Origin: Paenibacillus algorifonticola
Lineage (GTDB): Bacteria > Bacillota > Bacilli > Paenibacillales > Paenibacillaceae
Direction: 5' to 3'
Assembly (NCBI RefSeq): GCF_000971975.1
Contig: NZ_KQ040780.1
Coordinates: 148,760-212,759 of the forward strand
Length of the DNA stretch: 64,000 nt
In this document: one piece after another, positions 17,285 through 27,518 of the stretch
Layout of the letters: the number at the start of each line of letters is the position of its first letter
How positions within the stretch are numbered: position 1 is the stretch's first letter
The notes under the pieces: generated by a model
Databases searched by the model: none
What the model was told of the DNA's origin: nothing
Seen by the model: only the letters and a program-made list of their open reading frames with translations
Position numbers and translations under genes: made by a program

Positions 17285-18256
17285 GTGGAGAATCAGACGC
17301 AGCCCGCTATTTCAACCGCCCAAGGGCGAGCGCTTAGGCGCTCGCGCCTGCCCTTTTTTTTCAAAAAGCTGCTGCAGCAAAAGGTTCTGGTCGCGATGTC
17401 CGTCCCCTTTTTGCTATGGCTGGTCTTATTTAAATATGTGCCGCTGTGGGGCTGGACGATCGCTTTCCAGAAATTCCGCCCAGCGAAGGGATTGTTTGAC
17501 CAGGAATGGGTAGGCTGGAAAAACTTTGCGTTTTTATTTCAGGACGATACGTTTTATCAGGTGCTGCGCAATACAATCGTCATGAGTACGATTAATTTGG
17601 TTTTCGGTTTTGTGACGGCGATTACACTGGCGATATTGCTAAATGAGCTGCGCCATATTTTGTTCAAGCGGGTCGTGCAGACGATCAGTTATTTGCCTCA
17701 TTTTATATCGTGGGTCGTTGCGGCCAGCATTGTATCCTCGGCGTTGTCGCCGGAGGGCATTATTAATATTTTGCTCGTCAAATTGCATATCATCGAACAG
17801 CCTATACTATGGCTCGGAAAGGGCGAGTATTTCTGGGGCATTATCGGATCGGCGGAAGTGTGGAAAAATGTCGGGTGGAACACGATTATTTATCTCGCGG
17901 CCATTACAACGATTGATCCCGCGCAATATGAAGCGGCTGAAATTGATGGAGCAAACCGCTTCCAGCGCATTGGCTATATTACGCTGCCAGGCCTGAAGTC
18001 GGTCATCGTCATTTTGCTCATTATGAATTTAGGCCATATTTTGGAGTCGGGATTCGAGCCGCAATATTTGCTAGGCAATGGGATGACGGTCGAATACTCG
18101 GACAACCTTGATATATTCGTATTGAAATACGGGATGGATATGAGCAACTATTCGCTGGCTACCGCCGCGGGCATATTCAAAACCGCCGTCAGCTTTATCT
18201 TCCTCTTGTCTGCTAACGGAATTGCGAAACGGCTTGGCGAGAGCAGACTATTTTAA
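17285..18256 (+). CDS. ABC transporter permease (LplB-like)
   Basis: A 323-residue membrane protein with about six hydrophobic segments and an EAA loop, DPAQYEAAEIDGANRFQRIG (about residues 214-233). The start is GTG 17285 with GAGAGGAGA about ten bases upstream. The N-terminal 35 residues are basic and cytosolic. It follows the binding protein by 26 bases and forms the importer channel with the next gene. Confidence 0.88.
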   Translation: MENQTQPAISTAQGRALRRSRLPFFFKKLLQQKVLVAMSVPFLLWLVLFKYVPLWGWTIAFQKFRPAKGLFDQEWVGWKNFAFLFQDDTFYQVLRNTIVMSTINLVFGFVTAITLAILLNELRHILFKRVVQTISYLPHFISWVVAASIVSSALSPEGIINILLVKLHIIEQPILWLGKGEYFWGIIGSAEVWKNVGWNTIIYLAAITTIDPAQYEAAEIDGANRFQRIGYITLPGLKSVIVILLIMNLGHILESGFEPQYLLGNGMTVEYSDNLDIFVLKYGMDMSNYSLATAAGIFKTAVSFIFLLSANGIAKRLGESRLF

Positions 18257-18275
18257 AAAGCAGGGAGGAATCGCT

Positions 18276-19199
18276 ATGAGGGAAGGGCGTTTGGCGCGGA
18301 GTAAATTTTATAATTGGCCGGATAAGCTGTTCGATCTTTGCAATATTTTGTTTATGATCGGCTTAGTGATCGTTACGCTGTATCCATTTATCAATATGTT
18401 CGCTTTGTCGTTTAACAATGCGAATGATTCGATTCGCGGGGGCGTGTATTTATGGCCGAGGCTGTGGACGCTGGACAACTATAAATACATTTTTAATGAG
18501 GCTTCCATTTATTACGCCACGACGATTTCGGCGCTGCGGACGATCATAGGCACTTTAGTATCGGTGTTCTGCACCGCCATGCTAGCCTACACGGTCAGCC
18601 GCCAAAACTTTGTGCTGCGCAAATTCGTCACGGTCGCTTTTATCTTCACCATGTATTTCAGCGGCGGCCTCATCCCTGGCTATCTCTTGATTAAGGAGCT
18701 GCACCTGATCAATTCCTTCTGGGTGTACATTATTCCCGGCATAATCGGCGTATTTAATATGATCGTCATTCGTTCGTTTATTGAAGGCTTGCCGGACGGG
18801 ATACTGGAATCGGCGAAAATCGATGGCGCTGGCGAGTTCACGACGTTCATGCGCGTCGTGCTGCCCCTTACTGTACCGGCGCTTGCGACAGTATCGCTGT
18901 TTGTGGCGGTAGGACAGTGGAACTCCTGGTTCGACGTTTTTTTGTACAATTCCTCGCGAATTGAGCTGAGTACGCTGCAGTATGAGCTGATGAAAATATT
19001 ACAGACGTCGAATACGGCGGCAACCTCATCGACCGCAGCAGACCAGTTCGCTTCCGGCCAGAGCGGGGTAACGTCCGTAACGCCTACATCCATCAGGGCT
19101 ACGATGACGATTATAGCGAGCGTACCGATCATTATGGTATATCCGTTTTTGCAAAAATATTTTGTGAAGGGCATGACGGTCGGCGGCGTGAAGGGTTAG
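18276..19199 (+). CDS. ABC transporter permease (LplC/YtcP-like)
   Basis: A 307-residue membrane protein with six predicted membrane segments and an EAA loop, PDGILESAKIDGAGEFTTFM (about residues 173-192). The start ATG 18276 has GGGAGG upstream; an in-frame ATG at 18222 lies within the previous gene and lacks a ribosome site. It completes the LplABC-like set. A small Thr/Ser/Ala-rich insertion (about residues 244-272) lies between the last membrane segments, as seen in this subfamily. Confidence 0.88.
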   Translation: MREGRLARSKFYNWPDKLFDLCNILFMIGLVIVTLYPFINMFALSFNNANDSIRGGVYLWPRLWTLDNYKYIFNEASIYYATTISALRTIIGTLVSVFCTAMLAYTVSRQNFVLRKFVTVAFIFTMYFSGGLIPGYLLIKELHLINSFWVYIIPGIIGVFNMIVIRSFIEGLPDGILESAKIDGAGEFTTFMRVVLPLTVPALATVSLFVAVGQWNSWFDVFLYNSSRIELSTLQYELMKILQTSNTAATSSTAADQFASGQSGVTSVTPTSIRATMTIIASVPIIMVYPFLQKYFVKGMTVGGVKG

Positions 19200-19276
19200 T
19201 CGCGCGAGCAGGGACGTGATCGTCTACACGTTAGCAGGCTAATAAGCAAATAGAATAATAGAATCAGTTATGCAAA

Positions 19277-19327
19277 AAAAGCCGTGTCTCGTTTTGTGCC
19301 TGAAAGCACCAGACGGAAACGGCTTTT
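19277..19327 (+). terminator. Terminator between convergent operons
   Basis: AAAAGCCGT and ACGGCTTTT pair around an inner stem (GTCT/AGAC and GTGC/GCAC). The flanking A-run and T-run allow it to stop transcription from both sides. The rest of 19200-19484 holds no recognisable gene. Confidence 0.75.
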
Positions 19328-19484
19328 CGTTTAGGAAGAGAAGAAAAATTAAGCTTGGGGAGCAGCGGCAGCCCTAGTCTGGCTTTTTGCGAAAAATTTC
19401 TCTGTCGAATCGAGTAAAATTCCACTAAAATAAAAGCACGAGCACAGATGCTGCTGTATTCCCTGCATTCCGCCGCCCGGAGAG

Positions 19485-20723
19485 CTAAATCAGCTCTTTG
19501 CGTACGGATAAATAACGGTAGAGGATGACTCCGGTTATCGCGCACAGGAGCAGGCATAAGCCGATGAAGCCGTAGCCTGCTTGCAGTCCGCGCAGCAAAC
19601 CAATTTGCGTATCCGCTCCATAGGTGTTTTTAACGAATTGGGCAATAGCGCCGATCAAATAGTTGAAAATAACGCTGCCAATGCCCATCAGCGTAACGGT
19701 GAACGTAATGGCAGATTCGCTGCCACGCGGGTAGCGCTTGGCGATGAAGGCCATAACGGTCGGATAAATCGGAGCAATGCCGATTCCGGCAGCAGCGAAT
19801 AGAAACGCCAGCGATTCGCCGCCCCAAACCGCGATAAACGTACAGATCGACGATACGCCGGCGAAGATCAGCAGCGACAAGTTGAAGCCGATTTTGTCTG
19901 TAAGCGGGCCAAGCAGCAGCCGTGCGCCGGCGAAGCAGAGGAAGAAGGCGGACAGCATGCCGGATGCGGAAACATTTTTCCAAGCGTAAGCCTTCTCCAA
20001 AAAGTTAACCAGCCAGCCGCCAACCGCAAGCTCAGCGACGACGCCGAAGGTGAGAATAAGCGCCAGCAGCCACAGCGCCGGATCACGCATCAGCTCCCGG
20101 AAGCCGGTGCGGGGACCATCCGCTGCATCATCGCCGGGAAATTTGCTGAGCAGCGTCGGAATCATCGGAATAAGGCACAGCGACAGCATAATGAGATACA
20201 TGCCGCGCCAATCCAGAACATGGCCGTAGACGCTCACTGTAATGAGGCCTGAGGCAATCATCGGGGCAACGGTCGAGCTGAGTCCATAGAAAAAATGGGA
20301 TAAATTCATCATCGTTCCGACATTTCGGACAAAGATGCGTGCCCCGATGACCGCGAGCGCAATTTCCAGCATGCCGTTGCCGATATACATCAGGAAATAC
20401 GATGCTCCGAAGAAGGTATAGCTTTTGGAGAAAAAGATCAATACGCCCGATATGACCATCGAGCCGAAAGCAACCAGCGTTACAAGCTTGACGCCAAACT
20501 TGCGCGTCAGAAAAGCTGTGAATGAGCAAGCAAGCATATAGCCGAGCGCGTTTAGCGACAGCAAGGAGCCAAGCTGCTGCTCATCGAGGGCGAAATCGTA
20601 TTGGATCCGGGGAATCGCGGGTCCTTTTACATTTTCAGAAATACCGAACACGATAAAGCCGATGAAAATAGCTGCGAGCTGCAGCGCGTAGTTTTTGTTA
20701 ATAGTGCGAAGTCGGTTAAACAT
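19485..20723 (-). CDS. MFS transporter (sugar/FucP-like group)
   Basis: A 412-residue transporter with about 12 membrane segments. Two halves are evident, with the loop motif FLTRKFGVKLV after helix 2 and LLGPLTDKIGFN after helix 8. A central cytosolic loop carries DDAADGPRTG. The start at 20723 is preferred because AAGGTGG lies nine bases upstream; a start at 20816 would add 31 polar residues but has no ribosome site. It is a single gene, convergent with the LplABC-like operon. Substrate unknown; a sugar or small metabolite carried with protons is likely. Confidence 0.8.
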   Translation of the reverse strand: MFNRLRTINKNYALQLAAIFIGFIVFGISENVKGPAIPRIQYDFALDEQQLGSLLSLNALGYMLACSFTAFLTRKFGVKLVTLVAFGSMVISGVLIFFSKSYTFFGASYFLMYIGNGMLEIALAVIGARIFVRNVGTMMNLSHFFYGLSSTVAPMIASGLITVSVYGHVLDWRGMYLIMLSLCLIPMIPTLLSKFPGDDAADGPRTGFRELMRDPALWLLALILTFGVVAELAVGGWLVNFLEKAYAWKNVSASGMLSAFFLCFAGARLLLGPLTDKIGFNLSLLIFAGVSSICTFIAVWGGESLAFLFAAAGIGIAPIYPTVMAFIAKRYPRGSESAITFTVTLMGIGSVIFNYLIGAIAQFVKNTYGADTQIGLLRGLQAGYGFIGLCLLLCAITGVILYRYLSVRKELI

Positions 20724-20962
20724 TTGCAATAGCCACCTTATTGGAAGTGAATTTGGTACCTGCTCATTGTATAGACTCGCCCGCTTGTTTTCAATATAAG
20801 CTTTTTCATCGGCCATTATGAAAGTATAAGGATATGAATATAAAGGAAGCTTGAATGGGGACGCGAGGAAGGATTTCGCTTCAATGGCCCGAAATAGGGT
20901 TATAAATAGTTACATAGGGCTAGGGAATTGGTATGGCTTGGGGAGAGAAAGGACGGGCTGCA

Positions 20963-22390
20963 ATGAAACAAAAATTATATATAAATGGTCAAGAAGCAGC
21001 TGCACAGCAGTATGGTTCGTTGCGCTCGCCTTATTCAGGCGAGGTGATTGCAGAGGTAGCGAGCGCAGGGATCGAGCAGGTCGATCAAGCGATTGAGGCT
21101 GCGCTCGAAGCGGGAGTCGTTATGCGAAAGCTGCCCGCGTATCGGCGAGCGGAGATTTTGGCCAAGGTAGCGTCGCTGTTACAGGAACGCAAGGAAGAGG
21201 CGGCGCGGATCGTAGCTATGGAAGCGGCGAAGCCGATCAAGACGGCTCGCGCCGAGGTGGACCGCACCGTGCAAACGTACCAATTCGCTGCGGAAGAAGC
21301 GAAGCGGATTCATGGCGAGATGCTTCCGCTTGATGCTGCCCCAGGTGGCGAAGGACGGCTTGCCTATACGCTGCGTGAGCCGCTCGGTGTCATTGGCGCG
21401 ATTACGCCGTTTAATTTCCCGCTGAACTTAGTTGCACATAAAGTGGGTCCGGCGCTTGCGGCAGGCAACACCGTCGTGTTAAAGCCCGCTCCGCAGACGC
21501 CGCTGTCCGCTTATTTCATTGCCAAGCTGTTCGAGGAGGCTGGCCTGCCGCCGGGAGCGCTCAATGTCATTAGTGGAGACGGCAAGCTGCTTGGCGAGAA
21601 GCTGGTGCAGGATGCGCGCGTGAAGATGATTACTTTCACAGGCAGCCCGGAGGTCGGCGTAGGCATTCGCAATCAGGCGGGACTGAAGCGGGTGACGCTG
21701 GAGCTGGGCTCGAATTCCGCTGTCATTATTGACAAGGACAGCGATGTCGATGCTGTGGCTGCACGGTGCGTAACCGGAGCCTATTCGTATCAGGGGCAAA
21801 TTTGCATTTCGCTGCAGCGGATTTTTGTCGTGGATGAGCTGTATGAGGCTTTCGTTCATAGATTTGTGGCTTTGGCAGCAGCGCTGCGGGCGGGCGACCC
21901 GCTGAGCGAGCATACGGATGTATCCTCGCTTATTTCGGAAGCTGCGACGAAGCGGGCGATGGATTGGGTGGAGGAAGCGGTCCAGTTAGGTGCTGAGCTA
22001 GCCATTGGCGGTCGAGTCGACGAGCAAGGCGTTATGCAGCCGACCGTGCTGCTTCATGTGCCAGCGGAAGCGAAGGTTTCCTGCAAGGAAGTGTTTGCTC
22101 CAATCGTGCTGATCAATAAAATTAGCAGCATCGAGGAAGGCATTCAGCAGGTGAACGCCTCCGATTACGGCCTGCAAGCAGGCATTTTCACGCAAAATAT
22201 TGGCAAAGCGCTTGATGCAGCGGATGCGCTGCATGTGGGCGGCGTTCTGATCAACGATATCCCCACGTTCCGGGTCGATCAAATGCCATATGGCGGTGTG
22301 AAGCTCAGCGGCACAGGACGCGAGGGCATTAAATATGCGGTGGAAGAAATGCTGGAGATGAAGCTGGTTATTGTGAATCGGAACAAGTAG
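20963..22390 (+). CDS. Aldehyde dehydrogenase family protein
   Basis: A 475-residue NAD(P)-dependent aldehyde dehydrogenase. It shows the cofactor site PFNFPLNLVAHKVGPALAAG, the FTGSPEVGVGI turn, the catalytic glutamate in VTLELGSN and the catalytic cysteine in YQGQICISLQR. The C-terminal IPTFRVDQMPYGGVKLSG is also typical. The subgroup resembles those acting on lactaldehyde, phosphonoacetaldehyde or semialdehydes, but the substrate is not certain. The start ATG 20963 follows GAGAAAGGA by about nine bases; a start at 20933 would be poorer. It is divergent from the MFS gene. Confidence 0.88.
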   Translation: MKQKLYINGQEAAAQQYGSLRSPYSGEVIAEVASAGIEQVDQAIEAALEAGVVMRKLPAYRRAEILAKVASLLQERKEEAARIVAMEAAKPIKTARAEVDRTVQTYQFAAEEAKRIHGEMLPLDAAPGGEGRLAYTLREPLGVIGAITPFNFPLNLVAHKVGPALAAGNTVVLKPAPQTPLSAYFIAKLFEEAGLPPGALNVISGDGKLLGEKLVQDARVKMITFTGSPEVGVGIRNQAGLKRVTLELGSNSAVIIDKDSDVDAVAARCVTGAYSYQGQICISLQRIFVVDELYEAFVHRFVALAAALRAGDPLSEHTDVSSLISEAATKRAMDWVEEAVQLGAELAIGGRVDEQGVMQPTVLLHVPAEAKVSCKEVFAPIVLINKISSIEEGIQQVNASDYGLQAGIFTQNIGKALDAADALHVGGVLINDIPTFRVDQMPYGGVKLSGTGREGIKYAVEEMLEMKLVIVNRNK

Positions 22391-22505
22391 CGGGGCGATG
22401 CGTCGTTCCCCTTCCAAGCCCTATTTTTTTAATCCAGTTTGTAACTTATTCGATAGTATGTGCGTCTAAAATGATAATGAATGGATATGGAGAGGAAGAT
22501 GAATG

Positions 22506-23621
22506 ATGAATATGAATCCTTTTAAAACTATGACTTACAAACGCACACTTGCTTCGATATTGGCAGCAAGTCTTATAGCAGGCGCATCGCCTGCCGCATT
22601 TGGTTTTCCTGCAATAGAGAAGGCAGCAGCTGCAACAGCAGTGCAAACCTATCGCGTCGTCCCTCAAGCGTTTATCATTGACGATTACAAATATTCCATC
22701 CCAACGATTAACATTTACGGCAGCACCTATATCGGCATTCGCTCGCTCAATGAGAAGCTGGGTCTAGATATTACATGGAATGTGAATAGCCGCACGATTA
22801 CACTCGATGGAAGAGGCCGCAAGCTAACCGCGAATCCGGAGGATGGCAGCTATGTGATTAATGGTCAGCGGACGTATGGCGATCCGGCACTTATTTATAA
22901 AGGCTCGGCTTATGTGCCGCTGCGGTTTTTGCTGGAGCGGATGGGCTATGGCATTTCCTATGAGAAAGGCAGCAAGACGGTAGTCATTAACACGATTGAG
23001 GAAAATGAGCTTACGGTTGCGCTGGGCTCGATTCAGGAAAATAACGATAAGCAAACGCTGCTCGTCAATTATCCGGTCATCGAAGACCTCAAGGACAAAA
23101 CAGTTGCGGGGAAAATTAATACGTTTTTGAAGCAGGAAGCGGAGTCCTATGCGGCAGCGGGTCAGAAGGACCTTACTAAAGCAACGGCCACAAATGCATC
23201 GTACATCAAGAAAAATCCGGGTACAACGTTTCCCAAGGTGACCTTCGAGGGCGTTTTTAACGTGACCTATAATGAACAGGGACGCCTCAGCCTGTATGTG
23301 GATTATTACTCCTACCTGGGCGGGGCGCATGGGATGACCTTCCGCGTGCCTTATACATTTGATCTTAATAACGGCGAGCTGCTGACGCTGAAGGAAGCTG
23401 CCGATTACAATTCGAAATATTTATCCATTATTAATGCTTCGATTAACAAGCAAATTAAAGAACGCAAGCTGACGCTGCTCGCACCGTTCGATGGCATCAA
23501 ATCGAATCGTTCCTTCTACTTAAAACATGAGGGAATCGTCATCGCCTTTGAGCAGTACGAATATACTTCTTATGCCGAAGGCATGCCGGAGTTTGTGACG
23601 CCTTTTGAGGCGTTTGAGTAA
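22506..23621 (+). CDS. Secreted copper amine oxidase N-terminal-like domain protein with DUF3298-type C-terminus
   Basis: A 371-residue exported protein. A signal peptide (about residues 1-44, ending near AAAATA) is followed by a stalk domain of the copper amine oxidase N-terminal type (VPLRFLLERMGYGISYEKGS, about residues 135-155), common in Paenibacillus surface proteins. The C-terminal half (from about residue 165) has the GGAHGMTFRVPYTFD motif of DUF3298/RsiV-like domains. It has no catalytic motif of an oxidase. Paired ATG codons at 22503 and 22506 share the ribosome site GAGAGGAAG. Role at the cell surface unknown. Confidence 0.8.
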   Translation: MNMNPFKTMTYKRTLASILAASLIAGASPAAFGFPAIEKAAAATAVQTYRVVPQAFIIDDYKYSIPTINIYGSTYIGIRSLNEKLGLDITWNVNSRTITLDGRGRKLTANPEDGSYVINGQRTYGDPALIYKGSAYVPLRFLLERMGYGISYEKGSKTVVINTIEENELTVALGSIQENNDKQTLLVNYPVIEDLKDKTVAGKINTFLKQEAESYAAAGQKDLTKATATNASYIKKNPGTTFPKVTFEGVFNVTYNEQGRLSLYVDYYSYLGGAHGMTFRVPYTFDLNNGELLTLKEAADYNSKYLSIINASINKQIKERKLTLLAPFDGIKSNRSFYLKHEGIVIAFEQYEYTSYAEGMPEFVTPFEAFE

Positions 23622-23646
23622 GAGAGAACGTTGATTGCTTAACCTG

Positions 23647-23687
23647 TATTCCGCCAGTTCTGTCAAGGGCTGGCGGAATATTTTTTT
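23647..23687 (+). terminator. Rho-independent terminator
   Basis: A perfect 11-base-pair stem TATTCCGCCAG / CTGGCGGAATA with a 12-base loop, followed by seven T. Confidence 0.9.
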
Positions 23688-23732
23688 GTATGAAAGCTTG
23701 CCTCCCTACTGTATAATTTTGCATAGATCTGC

Positions 23733-23767
23733 TATAATCGTTTTTAATTCCTACTTTAATGGTAGGA
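23733..23767 (+). promoter_or_regulatory. Promoter -10 and dyad operator of metY
   Basis: TATAAT at 23733-23738 (another at 23712-23717) is followed by a dyad TCCTAC-TTTAATG-GTAGGA (23749-23767). The position around the start of transcription suits a repressor. Sulfur-metabolism genes of Firmicutes are controlled by CymR, but the match to a CymR site was not established here. No S-box riboswitch is seen in the short leader. Confidence 0.45.
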
Positions 23768-23813
23768 TTAGTGATGACGCAGGGTGTTATATTCGTAAGC
23801 TTGGAAAAACTAA

Positions 23814-25130
<1,317 letters not shown>

Positions 25131-25133
25131 GTG

Positions 25134-25613
25134 ATGTTTACAGAACAACTTTATACAGGATCGAAGGAAGAAAACGAACGACTGCTGCTCAAGCAGCTGG
25201 AAGGGCTTATTGAAGATGAGCCCAGCCAGCTCGCCAATTTGGCTAATGCTTCGGCGCTGCTCCAGCAATTTTTGAGCGATATTAACTGGGTCGGCTTTTA
25301 TTTGCTGGATGGGGAGGAGCTTGTGCTTGGACCTTTCCAAGGCAAGCCGGCATGTACGCGCATTAAAGTGGGCAGAGGCGTCTGTGGAACGGCGGTTAGC
25401 CGCGGCGAGGCGGTATTGGTAGAGGATGTACATCAATTTCCCGGCCATATTGCCTGCGACAGCGCATCGAATTCCGAGCTTGTCATTCCGTTGAAGCGGG
25501 ATGGAGCGGTTATTGGTGTTCTCGACATTGACAGTCCGCTGTTCTCGCGGTTTGATGAGACGGATTTGGCGACGTTAACAGCATTCGTGAATATTTTGGA
25601 GAAGTATTTATAG
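25134..25613 (+). CDS. Free methionine-(R)-sulfoxide reductase (GAF domain)
   Basis: A 159-residue GAF-domain enzyme that reduces free methionine-R-sulfoxide with thioredoxin. All three cysteines of the family are present in ACTRIKVGRGVCG and GHIACDSASNSELVIP. ATG 25134 has AGGAG six bases upstream; a GTG at 25131 is also in frame. The gene starts three bases after metY and is co-transcribed with it. The whole protein is a single GAF domain, the normal size for this family. Confidence 0.9.
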   Translation: MFTEQLYTGSKEENERLLLKQLEGLIEDEPSQLANLANASALLQQFLSDINWVGFYLLDGEELVLGPFQGKPACTRIKVGRGVCGTAVSRGEAVLVEDVHQFPGHIACDSASNSELVIPLKRDGAVIGVLDIDSPLFSRFDETDLATLTAFVNILEKYL

Positions 25614-25625
25614 TATGGTTGCAGC

Positions 25626-25669
25626 ACAAAGGGCTCCTGGCCGCCGATTGGCGTTCTGGAGCTCTTTGT
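25626..25669 (+). terminator. Probable terminator after the methionine operon
   Basis: ACAAAGGGCTCC and GGAGCTCTTTGT form a 12-base stem with one mismatch around a 20-base loop. The T-run is weak. It marks the left edge of the tail island. Confidence 0.6.
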
Positions 25670-25726
25670 TATTTCACCGCTAAAGGACGGCTGCGATCTC
25701 ATTTCTACTCTGCATGGATGATGAAG

Positions 25727-26137
25727 CTAAAAATAAAACTTATCCATTTCCTTCGGCACGCCATTACGCTGCAGCAGCTCGCCAATGGATTCCGAGCGGC
25801 CAATCGTGTCCCCGGAGGTCAGCAGGCGGACGGCGAATTTATTCGCCTGGCGTTCATATTTTCCTACATTAACAAAGGACTGCTCATCCAGCCAAAAACG
25901 GCTGAAGCCGGGATGAAGACGGTCATGTCCTAGCTCATGCGCGCAAACAAAACGCTGCCAGTCATCCGGCAGACGCTCGTGTATGACGATAAACCGACGG
26001 CGCAGCTTCTTATAATAAAAGCCTCGCGTTTCATGCCCCAGATCAGCGTAGCGGATATGGATACCCAAACCGCTTGCGATCACGAAAGGATCTCGTGTCT
26101 GGAATTTTCGCACAAGGCGCAGTATTAGTTTGTCCAT
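25727..26137 (-). CDS. ImmA/IrrE-family metallopeptidase
   Basis: A 136-residue zinc peptidase. The metal and catalytic motif is seen as CAHELGHDRLHP (about residues 64-75). In mobile elements ImmA-type proteins cleave the neighbouring repressor after DNA damage and so induce the element. The gene starts nine bases downstream of the repressor stop, with AGGTG before its ATG, so the two are co-transcribed. The rest of the protein (QERQANKFAVRLL) fits the DUF955 family. Confidence 0.88.
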   Translation of the reverse strand: MDKLILRLVRKFQTRDPFVIASGLGIHIRYADLGHETRGFYYKKLRRRFIVIHERLPDDWQRFVCAHELGHDRLHPGFSRFWLDEQSFVNVGKYERQANKFAVRLLTSGDTIGRSESIGELLQRNGVPKEMDKFYF

Positions 26138-26145
26138 GGCAGCAC

Positions 26146-26553
26146 CTACCCTTCGGTATGATCTGTTGTTTTAGCGCGTTTGTTCATTTGCTTAGCTTCC
26201 CAGAATAGTCCGGTCAGCACGTCCATGACACGCTGGCGGTCGCCTTGGCTCATCGGAACGCCATCAAACATGACTTCTCCGTCTTCCTCCAGCATTTTTT
26301 TGAAATCCCGTTTGTCCTTGGCGGTTGCCCAGTCTGGCACCTGCTCCGCAAACGCATCGCGGCGTCCGAGCAAATAATCGGCAGTCGTATGCAAAATGTC
26401 TGCAATTTTCTGCAAATCCTCACTAGTCGGGACGACACGATCGTTCTCGATATGCCCAAAATTTGAACGTCCCATGCCAAGCTGTTCGGCAATTTCCTGC
26501 TGTGTTAATCCTCGTTGTGTGCGCAATTGCTTGATCCTTGCTCCCATCGCCAT
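26146..26553 (-). CDS. XRE-family repressor of the tail island
   Basis: A 135-residue protein with a Cro/C1 helix-turn-helix at the N-terminus (RGLTQQEIAEQLGMGRSNFG, residues 14-33). The C-terminal half is acidic and probably mediates dimerisation and recognition by ImmA. GGAGGG lies eight bases before ATG 26553. It diverges from the activator gene at 26857 across an array of five related palindromes, which are its expected operators. It is the inferred switch that keeps the tail operon silent. Confidence 0.88.
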   Translation of the reverse strand: MAMGARIKQLRTQRGLTQQEIAEQLGMGRSNFGHIENDRVVPTSEDLQKIADILHTTADYLLGRRDAFAEQVPDWATAKDKRDFKKMLEEDGEVMFDGVPMSQGDRQRVMDVLTGLFWEAKQMNKRAKTTDHTEG

Positions 26554-26579
26554 GGTAATACCCTCCGTCTCTTGAAAAG

Positions 26580-26829
26580 GTATTTATAATACTTGACGGT
26601 ATTATAAATATCAATTATAATAAGATTCACAGTCGTTACAGCGGCTATGAACTGATTCAGCAAATGCTACTGAAAATAGCAAGTGAACCGTTTGAAAGCG
26701 AGTATATAAGCCGATTAAGCGGCAAAAACGTATTTTTAATACTATATTTATATTTTACCTTTTAACGATGGTATTGTCAATATCGTGGAGATGCTATTAT
26801 TTTTTTAAAATGCAGGGTATTAAAAATAC
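26580..26829. promoter_or_regulatory. Array of five repressor operators (GTATT-N3-AATAC)
   Basis: The divergent region between repressor and activator holds five 13-base palindromes. They are GTATT-TAT-AATAC (26580-26592), GTATT-ATA-AATAT (26599-26611), GTATT-TTT-AATAC (26730-26742), GTATT-GTC-AATAT (26771-26783) and GTATT-AAA-AATAC (26817-26829). A half-site GGTATTTTAAT lies just before the activator ATG. Two sites flank the repressor start and three face the activator, as in a lambdoid-type switch. The spacer is variable while the arms are constant, which marks a protein-binding site. Confidence 0.75.
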
Positions 26830-26856
26830 TTTATTGAATAGAAAGAGGGTATTTTA

Positions 26857-27471
26857 ATGGACGTAGAAAAAATGACAATTGAGCAATTAAAGTCGTACAA
26901 GCGTCTCGCTGCCAGAAAGAAACTGATTGAGAGGCAAAAGGTTGGAAGCGGTCTGACGGTGAGCACGGTATATGAGGATGACAAGCTTCAGGAGCTTCAT
27001 CGCCAGCTGCGCGGGCTTCCTTCTTATATGTACTTGGACAAGCAGGAGCAGCAGCTGGAGCAGCTGGCACATACGCATTTGACGAAATATCCGACTGGAA
27101 CGAAGGCTCAATTAAGAGAAGTGAAGCAAATTCAGCCGGGAAATGCCGATGAAGAGCAGCTCGTACAGGAGCTTAGCCGCAAAATCGCTAAAGTTATTGA
27201 AGCAAGGGCAGGTGCAGCGCCTGAAGGTTATGAGGGTGTCATTGAACGTTTGAGCGAGCTGCAGGATTTGGAGCGCCAGCTGCAAACGATCGATGAGTCG
27301 CTGGAAGCGCTGGAAGCTTGTTTCCCTGAATATGCGACGCTGCTGAGGCTCCGTTATATTGAAGGAAAGCCAGCTGATTTCGTCGCATCGGAGCTGGGAA
27401 TCGTCGATCGTACCTTCCGCAGATGGCGGCAAAAAGCCGTTTCCGAGATTGTCCGGTTTATGTCCGTATAG
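26857..27471 (+). CDS. Xpf/ArpU-like sigma-type activator of the late tail operon
   Basis: A 204-residue protein. The long N-terminal region is helical and Gln/Glu/Leu-rich. The C-terminal 60 residues (LRLRYIEGKPADFVASELGI then VDRTFRRWRQKAVSEIV) look like sigma-70 region 4 with a helix-turn-helix. In PBSX the equivalent Xpf protein switches on the late tail operon. It is the first gene rightward from the operator array and so is expected to be repressed until ImmA is activated. GAGGG precedes ATG 26857. Four GTCCG repeats overlap its 3' end and are a plausible binding site for the protein itself. Confidence 0.75.
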   Translation: MDVEKMTIEQLKSYKRLAARKKLIERQKVGSGLTVSTVYEDDKLQELHRQLRGLPSYMYLDKQEQQLEQLAHTHLTKYPTGTKAQLREVKQIQPGNADEEQLVQELSRKIAKVIEARAGAAPEGYEGVIERLSELQDLERQLQTIDESLEALEACFPEYATLLRLRYIEGKPADFVASELGIVDRTFRRWRQKAVSEIVRFMSV

Positions 27472-27518
27472 TGTCCGCTGAGTGTCCGAAATGGCCTCCA
27501 AAACCGTGTTATTATGAT
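27451..27518 (+). promoter_or_regulatory. Four phased GTCCG repeats and late-operon promoter
   Basis: GTCCG occurs at 27451, 27462, 27473 and 27484, exactly 11 bases apart, so all lie on one face of the helix. TATGAT follows at 27513-27518. The expected -35 position has no consensus, which fits an activator-dependent promoter. The first two repeats lie inside the end of the activator gene. The 27472-27740 gap otherwise holds a leader with the start-stop ATG-TAG at 27628-27633 preceded by a strong ribosome site. Confidence 0.55.
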
